A stretch of 20,757 nucleotides of DNA from an uncultured Christensenella sp. (GTDB taxonomy: Bacteria; Bacillota; Clostridia; Christensenellales; DTU072), in NCBI GenBank assembly GCA_905210905.1, contig CAJLYQ010000034.1, forward strand, positions 1-20,757, written 5' to 3'. The notes under the pieces are model-generated. The model did not search any database. It was not told the origin of the DNA and was given only the letters and a program-made list of their open reading frames with translations. Made by a program: the position numbers and the translations under genes. Each line of letters opens with the position of its first letter. Position 1 is the stretch's first letter. Shown here in pieces: positions 14,994 to 20,757 of this stretch.

Positions 14994-15818
14994 TTATTTA
15001 ATTAAAGCGGTTATTTCGGGAATGATTTTTTCAAACAAAACGCCGTACTTGTGGTTTTTCACGGGTACGGTTTTCTTTATTGCCGAGAGCGTAAGGTTTG
15101 CCGCGTGTTCCGCCGCTTCGTCGACCGACATTCCTATCGCTATACAACCTACGAAACAGGACGCGTACACGTCGCCCGTTCCGTGCATATTGCCGTCAAT
15201 TCTTTCGTGCGAAAAGTATTTTGTGCCGTTTCCGTCGTAAGTCGCTACGCCGATTTTATCTCCTCTTCTCACGCCTTTAAGAACCACGTTTTTTGCGCCG
15301 AGTTCTTTCAGTCCGCATATAAGTCTTTCGACGTATTCGTCGGTGTGGTCGGTTTCTTTGTACTCGTTGTTCGTCAAAAATGCACATTCCGTGATGTTGG
15401 GCAAGGCGTAATCCGCTTTTTTTACCAGTCTTGCCATTTCTTTTACGAACTCTTTATCGAACCCGCGATACATTTTGCCGAAGTCCGCCATTGCCGGGTC
15501 GACGATGAGTTTTGCGCCGTTTGCCGACAATTCGTCCACTATTTCGAAGATATAATCGATTTGTTTTGCGTTAGCGATATACCCGGTATAAAAGCCGTCG
15601 AAAAGTATGTTTTCTTTTTTCCAGTGCCGTTTAATTTCGGGAAAGTCGTCGGTAAGGTCGTGGCAGGTAAAGCCGCTGAAACCGCCCGTATGCGTGCTTA
15701 AAACCGCGCTCGGCAAAACGCACGTTTCCACGCCGAAAGCCGAAATAACGGGCAACGCCACGGTAAGCGAGCATTGTCCTACGCAAGATATGTCCTGTAT
15801 CGTTAAAATTCTGTCCAT
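14994..15818 (-). CDS. Pyridoxamine/pyridoxal kinase (PfkB-like ribokinase fold)
   Basis: The enzyme phosphorylates unphosphorylated B6 vitamers (pyridoxamine, pyridoxal) with ATP in the salvage of pyridoxal phosphate. The 274 residues match the clostridial pyridoxamine-kinase type: an N-terminal substrate segment with ISCVGQCSLTVALPV (10-24) and STHTGGFSGF (41-50), then VDPAMAD (106-112), LPNITE (139-144) and the catalytic GTGD with Asp216 in the anion hole. Its ATG shares one base with the upstream giant lipoprotein stop (TAATG at 15820-15816). No good ribosome site precedes it, so it probably depends on translational coupling. Only 17 bases separate it from the convergent giant-protein stop at 14976. 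pdxK, pdxY and thiD-type kinases are related; the start region favours the B6 kinase. Confidence 0.88.
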   Translation of the reverse strand: MDRILTIQDISCVGQCSLTVALPVISAFGVETCVLPSAVLSTHTGGFSGFTCHDLTDDFPEIKRHWKKENILFDGFYTGYIANAKQIDYIFEIVDELSANGAKLIVDPAMADFGKMYRGFDKEFVKEMARLVKKADYALPNITECAFLTNNEYKETDHTDEYVERLICGLKELGAKNVVLKGVRRGDKIGVATYDGNGTKYFSHERIDGNMHGTGDVYASCFVGCIAIGMSVDEAAEHAANLTLSAIKKTVPVKNHKYGVLFEKIIPEITALIK

Positions 15819-18800
15819 TATGCGGTTTTCTTTATGATGACGTCGTATTCGTCCCAGTTTTCTCCGCTCGTCACCGTATTCATAACGGTATCCGACGAGA
15901 ACACCATATCGAATTTTTCGCCCCTGCCCGAGAACACGTTTTTGCCTAAATCCAGCGATTCGCCGTTAAACGCGTCGTTTATGGTTATTCTTTCCAGACT
16001 TGCGCAGGAAGAGAACGCTTCGTCGCCTATTGCTTTAACGCTCTTAAAATCGTAAACGCACGCGTCGAGTTTTTCGAATGCGTTGGGGGATACGAACTTG
16101 ACGTCGTACCTTACGATTACTTTATACACTTTTCCGCCGGATATAAGGACGAGAATATCGTCGCTCGTTATTCCGCTGTACGTTCCGCTTGCGCTTACCG
16201 TGCCGTTTTCGTCGTACTTAAACGTTCCGCTTTCGTTGCCGTCGTATGCGCTCTGAACGAACGAGTTGGAGTAGTATCCTATAATTATTCCCGTACTTAA
16301 TCCGTTTTCGTCGATAAATCTTAATGAAACGACGCCTTTTTTCGTTTCTAGCCACTTCGTCTTTATAAACGCGTCCTTGCCTACGAAACGAAGTTTCGAT
16401 CCGTTCGCCGCCGTTACCGATTCCACGCTCGAACATTGCGCGAAACACTCCATACCTATCTTTTCCGCGTTTGCGGGAAGTTTAACGCCGTCGCCGTCGA
16501 ACCCTTTAAGTTTCGACGCACCCTTAAACGCATAATCGCCGAAAGAAACGACGGAAATTACGTTGTTGACGGCGACTAAGTTCCTCGCCCCCGCAAACGC
16601 GTAATCTCCTATCCGCTTCGTCCAAGCAGCCAAAGCGTAAACGTCGGCGGCGTTTTCCGCGGCATACGCTTTAAGGGTAAGTTCCGTTCCCGAAGAAACG
16701 AAAGAATATCCGCTTGTTTTTCCCGTTACTCTCAGCATACCGGTATTACCGTAGATTCCTTTATTTTCGTGTACGAACACCGTTCCTCTTGCCGTTTCGC
16801 CGTCCTTTGCCGCTATCTGTTCGAAGGAAGTTGCGTTACAGTTGCGGAACGCTCCGTCTTCGACGTAATAAAGGTTAAGGGGTATGGTTATTTTACAAAT
16901 TTGCGAAGCGTAAGAATCGAGCGCGCCTTTCTTCACGCCGACTACCGGATATTCTTCTTTGACGTAATATTTTTCGTTCACGTCGCGTTCGGCGCTTGCC
17001 GGAACGTAAGAACCGTTTTGCATTACCATATATTTAGAAAACGCTTTGCTCCAGTCGCTTTCGCTCAACGCGTCCGCAGTTTTATCGAGATACTTGTCAA
17101 TGGTCGCAGGAATGGCAAGTTCTATATCCCCCGAAATAAGTTCGGGAATCGCTCCGGCGTCGTTTGCGGTGACGTAGTAATGTTCTCCGCCGTAACCGAG
17201 TTCTTCGTACTGTGTTCTGTTGACGAAATCCACGAGAACGTAGCCGTTTACGGTTGCGCCGTTTTCTTCGACGGTAACTTCTTCGTACACGAGCCCTTCC
17301 GGTCCTTTCGTTACATCCGTCCACTTAGCGTACAGTTTACGGTCTTCGGACAGCACGAACGTAAGCGGGCTGAACTCGGTCTGAACGAGTTGCGTATAGG
17401 CGGCGTCGGAATACCAACCGCTGAAAACGTATTTCGGGTCCGCTACGGTGTAATCGTAGGCTTTGTTAAGGTCCTTTACCGACGTATCGTAACGAGGCGT
17501 GATGCTCATTGCGGAATAACTTTCCTTATCGGTAAGCAAATCTTCGTATTCGGAAAGAATATGGCTTACGATTAACAGTTTGTTATACGTCGAAACTCCG
17601 TTTGCGTCAAACGTATCCTGCGTTCCGTACCCTATTCCGTTAAGTCCGGTGTGTTTGTCCGTGAAACCGTTATCGTACAGTTTTTTAAGCATTTTCGCAT
17701 AAAAACCGATAAATTCGTCTACCGATCCGAGTTTGTCAAGCGTTTTTTTCGCTTCGCCGGCAAACACCTTAGCGACGGCGTTCTGCATACTTTCGCCCAA
17801 CGAGCAAACGCTTTCGTATTCGTTGCCGAGCGTGGTTACGTCGCTTTCGAGCGCGTTGGCGAACTTGGTAAGGTAGTATTCGTATTCCGCTTTTTGATAC
17901 GCTTTACCTGCGGAATATTCGTAGTTATGCAAATAAAGGGAAGCCACCGCGTCGTCGTATGCGGCGAGCATTGCGTCTACGATTATTCGGACGGATTTTA
18001 TCGTTTGTTTCGTGTCCGTATTGCCGAAAAGGCTTTCGAGATAATTTTTAAGTCCGGTTGCCGTTCCGTTGACGTCGATAACGGTAATCAGCGTTTCCGT
18101 GCCGTCGCTTGCGGTTTGTTTATATTTACCGTCCGTAAAGACGTTTTTGAAGAACGTATTCTTTTTGTATCCGTCGTAGTAATACTGACCGCTGACGTTG
18201 ACGGAAGTGCCGGTGCTTTGTCCTTTATACACCATCGACAAATCGAACAACGAGCCTTTGCTCAGCGTGTACGCTATGGTTTTGTCCGCCACCCCGTAAT
18301 TTTCGTAACCGGGTTTTCCTATAAACGCTATACTTTGCGTTTTGTCGTAGATTTCCACGCTTATTATGCCCGTGCTTTCGTAATGGGCGTAGTAATAAAC
18401 GGAATTCGTTCTCGACGAGAACGCGGTTTGGTTCGTCCTGTCGGCGAGAAGTTTGCCCCTGTTGCCGGTTTGTAAATAAGTTTTGTAAGAAACGTCGTAC
18501 CAACCTACGAAAGTATAGGTAAGCGTAACGCCGTTAATCGTGCAAGTTATATTCTCCGCGCTTGGCGGCGTTATTTTTTCGTTTTCGGTGTAATACTGTT
18601 TGCCTACGATCGGGTTTACCCCCGCTTGGTCGTAATTGCCGTGGTCGAAGTTGTAATCGTAGTAGAAAAACAGTTCGTACTTTCTTTGGTCCACGTCTTT
18701 GCAGTAAAGGGAGGTATCGCCGTTAACTTCGACGGTTGCTCCGCCGTTAAAGTCAATCGCCGCGGAATCAAACAACGCTCCGCCGTACCACTCGACTATC

Positions 18801-20674
18801 CAGTCTTCTTCGTCGGCAGCCGTGCTTTCGCCGCTCGTTTCGTAATAACCGCCGTCAAGGGCAAGTTTCTTTATTTCAAGCGACGTGTTTTCTTTAAGGT
18901 AAAGTTTTTCTTTGTTTACGCTCGCGTCGCTCGGATCGAAACCGCTCAAGGTTTTCGTTAAAAACGTTGCGTCGTTTATCGTGTATCCGGTTACGTCGAG
19001 TTCGGGGAAAGTTTTCGTTTCGTTCGGTTTATGCGGATAGCAGGCGGTATCGTACACGTTGATATCCGACAGATATTTCGCTTTGAACGTGACGAGAGTT
19101 TTTTGCGAGCCGTTTTCCTGTCTTACCAGACGTACGTTGTACGTTTTTTTTGTGTACAAGGCTTTTACGATGACGTTATTTTTAATCCCTGTCGCGACTC
19201 CGCCTTTTATCAGCGCGATATAGTTTTTGTCCGCGTCTCTGAGCGTCCATTCGCCCGCGCTTTCCCCTTCTTCTCTTTGTGCCGGCGCTTCGAAAATCTG
19301 TTTCGCTTCGTTCCAGATAAACCCTTCTTCGTTGTATCTTATTTCGTTGTTGTTCGAATCGGTAACCACGAAGCACCATTCGGATTTGTACCCTACGGTG
19401 CCGTTTTCGTCTCTTATCGCCGCAGGCGAACCGATGTCAGGGTCTTGTTTATGTTCGGAAAAGTCAAAACTGCCGTTCCATTCGGCGGTAAAGTTTTTGA
19501 GCGCGGTTTTGTTTTCGTAAACTCTTTCGAGTTCTATTTCTCCGCTTTTAAGGTTGGCGTAGGTTTGGTTTTCTTTGCCGTTCCAGATGACGATATCGTA
19601 AGTAAGTATCGTGTATTCCGGGCAGATCGTGGTATATTCTTCGGTAAGAACCACGACTTTGTCTTCGCTCAGTTCGGTAAAAACTCTCTTTCCGCTTTCC
19701 GCGTCTTCTTCTTCGGCGTGGTTGACGTATACGACGAACCTCGAATCGTAACCTTCCTTAACGGGAACGACGTAATCGCCCACTTCGAAACGAGTTCCGT
19801 AATCGAACGTCCTTTCTATCGTGGTTTCCTTTCCGTCGGTGTTGGCGTAGACGAGTTTTAACATACATTTTTCCACTCTGAACGTGGCTCTTATCGTCAT
19901 ATCCGCCGTAACTTCGTCCGGGTCGCCGTTGGTTACGTTCCAGGAAATAAAGGTTTTGCCGGGAACTACCCGTTCTTCCGGATAATCGAACGCCTCGACG
20001 TCGATTTTTTCGCCGTAATGGATTTTTTCTTCGTACAAAACGGTATCGTCGGAGTCAACGAATTTAACGGTGCAAACGCGGTTGTCGATCCACTTGGCGT
20101 AAAAAGCGGTGTTGGCGGTAAGCGTGTACGGCTCGACCGCTCTCGTTCCCCACTCGGCGACTTTTCCGTCTGCCGTAAATTCGGGGTCGGCAAACCAACC
20201 GTCAAAAGTATACCCTTCTCTTTCGGGTACGGTAAACGCGACTACTTCTTTGCACGCTTTGCTTTTAATCTCCGTGCCCCCGCGCGAATAAAAGGACGCG
20301 AGAAAATTGCCTTCTTTGGTCACGTCCACCACTTCGAAAGCGTAATAACCCACTCCGCCGTCATAGTTGACCGCAACGGTGTACCGTCCGGCTTTTTCGT
20401 AAAACTTTCTTCTGTCTTCGCCCGAAAGCATACCGTCTTCGAGATTGAACTTAACTTCTTTTTTGTTGCTGTAAACCGCTTTCAGAACCACGTCGCCGAG
20501 ATAAACGTTGGGGTCGTCTTTAAGATACGGCGCGTCGGGCGCGCTCACCACGACTATTTCCTTAACGGTGACTTCTTCCGTCGAACCCGATTCGTTACAC
20601 GCAACGAACGAGAATAAAACGACGAGTATTGCCGCAAGGCACAAAATTATCTTTAACGCGCTTATTTTTTTCAT
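15818..20674 (-). CDS. Giant lipoprotein with InlB-type repeats and C-terminal BspA-type leucine-rich repeats
   Basis: The 1618-residue lipoprotein has lipobox FVAC with Cys26. Residues 33-118 look like a bacterial Ig-like domain. InlB-type or similar repeats follow, the clearest at 122-195 (YTFDGWFADPEF to FYAKW), near 720-765 (FVGWYD) and at 1080-1118 (YVFSGWYSD to LYAKW). Residues about 868-1055 are predicted helical and break the beta-rich run. The end (about 1250-1600) is of the BspA LRR_5 type, with IGDYAFAGARNL, FGDYAFKGASKL, IGMECFAQCSS and IGDEAFSSCASL units. ATG at 20674 follows a TTG at 20677; neither has a ribosome site, and TAA closes the frame 15 bases upstream of the ATG. It likely binds host or microbial surface ligands; no catalytic domain was recognised. 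It is cotranscribed with the B6 kinase gene. Confidence 0.85.
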   Translation of the reverse strand: MKKISALKIILCLAAILVVLFSFVACNESGSTEEVTVKEIVVVSAPDAPYLKDDPNVYLGDVVLKAVYSNKKEVKFNLEDGMLSGEDRRKFYEKAGRYTVAVNYDGGVGYYAFEVVDVTKEGNFLASFYSRGGTEIKSKACKEVVAFTVPEREGYTFDGWFADPEFTADGKVAEWGTRAVEPYTLTANTAFYAKWIDNRVCTVKFVDSDDTVLYEEKIHYGEKIDVEAFDYPEERVVPGKTFISWNVTNGDPDEVTADMTIRATFRVEKCMLKLVYANTDGKETTIERTFDYGTRFEVGDYVVPVKEGYDSRFVVYVNHAEEEDAESGKRVFTELSEDKVVVLTEEYTTICPEYTILTYDIVIWNGKENQTYANLKSGEIELERVYENKTALKNFTAEWNGSFDFSEHKQDPDIGSPAAIRDENGTVGYKSEWCFVVTDSNNNEIRYNEEGFIWNEAKQIFEAPAQREEGESAGEWTLRDADKNYIALIKGGVATGIKNNVIVKALYTKKTYNVRLVRQENGSQKTLVTFKAKYLSDINVYDTACYPHKPNETKTFPELDVTGYTINDATFLTKTLSGFDPSDASVNKEKLYLKENTSLEIKKLALDGGYYETSGESTAADEEDWIVEWYGGALFDSAAIDFNGGATVEVNGDTSLYCKDVDQRKYELFFYYDYNFDHGNYDQAGVNPIVGKQYYTENEKITPPSAENITCTINGVTLTYTFVGWYDVSYKTYLQTGNRGKLLADRTNQTAFSSRTNSVYYYAHYESTGIISVEIYDKTQSIAFIGKPGYENYGVADKTIAYTLSKGSLFDLSMVYKGQSTGTSVNVSGQYYYDGYKKNTFFKNVFTDGKYKQTASDGTETLITVIDVNGTATGLKNYLESLFGNTDTKQTIKSVRIIVDAMLAAYDDAVASLYLHNYEYSAGKAYQKAEYEYYLTKFANALESDVTTLGNEYESVCSLGESMQNAVAKVFAGEAKKTLDKLGSVDEFIGFYAKMLKKLYDNGFTDKHTGLNGIGYGTQDTFDANGVSTYNKLLIVSHILSEYEDLLTDKESYSAMSITPRYDTSVKDLNKAYDYTVADPKYVFSGWYSDAAYTQLVQTEFSPLTFVLSEDRKLYAKWTDVTKGPEGLVYEEVTVEENGATVNGYVLVDFVNRTQYEELGYGGEHYYVTANDAGAIPELISGDIELAIPATIDKYLDKTADALSESDWSKAFSKYMVMQNGSYVPASAERDVNEKYYVKEEYPVVGVKKGALDSYASQICKITIPLNLYYVEDGAFRNCNATSFEQIAAKDGETARGTVFVHENKGIYGNTGMLRVTGKTSGYSFVSSGTELTLKAYAAENAADVYALAAWTKRIGDYAFAGARNLVAVNNVISVVSFGDYAFKGASKLKGFDGDGVKLPANAEKIGMECFAQCSSVESVTAANGSKLRFVGKDAFIKTKWLETKKGVVSLRFIDENGLSTGIIIGYYSNSFVQSAYDGNESGTFKYDENGTVSASGTYSGITSDDILVLISGGKVYKVIVRYDVKFVSPNAFEKLDACVYDFKSVKAIGDEAFSSCASLERITINDAFNGESLDLGKNVFSGRGEKFDMVFSSDTVMNTVTSGENWDEYDVIIKKTA
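17510..18073 (-). other. Helical insertion within the giant lipoprotein
   Basis: This stretch encodes residues about 868-1055. It is rich in Ala, Lys, Glu, Leu and Tyr, poor in Gly and Pro, and shows runs such as KSVRIIVDAMLAAYDDAV and AGEAKKTLDKLGSVDEFIGF that read as long helices. The flanking parts are Gly/Thr/Val-rich beta repeats. I see no named domain. Confidence 0.5.
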
Positions 20675-20703
20675 CAAATTCAGGGGTTACATTCTGGCAT
20701 TTC

Positions 20704-20733
20704 ATTATAAAGGGATAGCAGTATACCGCTGCT
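20704..20733 (-). promoter_or_regulatory. Promoter region of the giant lipoprotein operon
   Basis: A perfect TATAAT (minus strand, 20709-20704) lies 29 bases upstream of the ATG. No match to TTGACA is present 16-18 bases further up. Instead an inverted repeat, AGCAG-n7-CTGCT (20717-20733) with a GTATAC core, overlaps the -35 position, which suits a promoter that needs an activator or is blocked by a repressor. The last 24 bases of the window, 20734-20757, are T-rich and show nothing else. Confidence 0.5.
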
Positions 20734-20757
20734 TTTTCTTTTATAACAATATCCTCT

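Noticed and set aside
16769..19861. Several open frames of 100-276 codons on the plus strand opposite the giant lipoprotein gene
   Set aside because: Antisense shadows caused by codon choice. The minus-strand frame runs unbroken for 1618 codons with a signal peptide and known repeats.
20717..20740. Plus-strand terminator formed by AGCAG-n7-CTGCT and the following T-run
   Set aside because: The stem has only 5 pairs and no plus-strand gene ends here. Its place over the -35 of the lipoprotein operon suits a regulatory site better.

Overview
The window looks like chromosomal DNA from a Gram-positive-type, mid-GC member of the Bacillota, probably an uncultured gut Clostridia species. The reasons are AGGAG-type ribosome binding sites at most genes, canonical sigma-70/SigA promoters, many lipobox signal peptides, and secreted proteins built from InlB-type B-repeats (the GWY...YAKW signature), MBG/YDG-like beta repeats and BspA-type leucine-rich repeats. 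Taxonomy is inference from style, not from a marker gene. There are ten protein-coding genes. No tRNA, rRNA, CRISPR array, insertion sequence or recognisable phage gene was seen.

Layout. (1) 77-1783, minus: a cytoplasmic GH36-type alpha-galactosidase, ended by a strong hairpin. (2) 1979-4059, plus: a two-gene metabolic operon, coaX (type III pantothenate kinase, CoA synthesis) and hom (homoserine dehydrogenase, Thr/Met branch), ended by a hairpin shared with the convergent gene. (3) 4148-6307: a divergent pair, a 602-residue lipoprotein with an unusual Cys/His repeat array and a DUF6273-like C-terminus, and a 79-residue Cro/C1-type regulator. The lipoprotein promoter is a perfect consensus with a perfect 14-bp palindrome in its spacer. 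(4) 6377-8187, minus: an operon of an SGNH/GDSL-hydrolase lipoprotein and a second small lipoprotein of unknown function. (5) 8373-9410, plus: a DUF2804 protein. (6) 9496-14976, plus: a 1826-residue membrane-anchored surface protein. Its promoter overlaps the previous gene's terminator and it seems to be transcribed from its own start codon. (7) 14994-20674, minus: a 1618-residue lipoprotein with InlB-type and BspA-type repeats, whose stop codon overlaps the start codon of a pyridoxamine/pyridoxal kinase gene.

How it fits together. About 70% of the coding capacity makes exported proteins (three repeat-rich giants or near-giants plus two lipoproteins), probably for surface attachment, glycan handling or sensing. 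The cytoplasmic genes are household or sugar metabolism. No single defence, secretion or biosynthetic system is evident. The most unusual signals are regulatory: the operator inside a consensus promoter, the fused terminator/promoter with a leaderless start, and the stop-start coupling of a giant lipoprotein to a vitamin B6 kinase.
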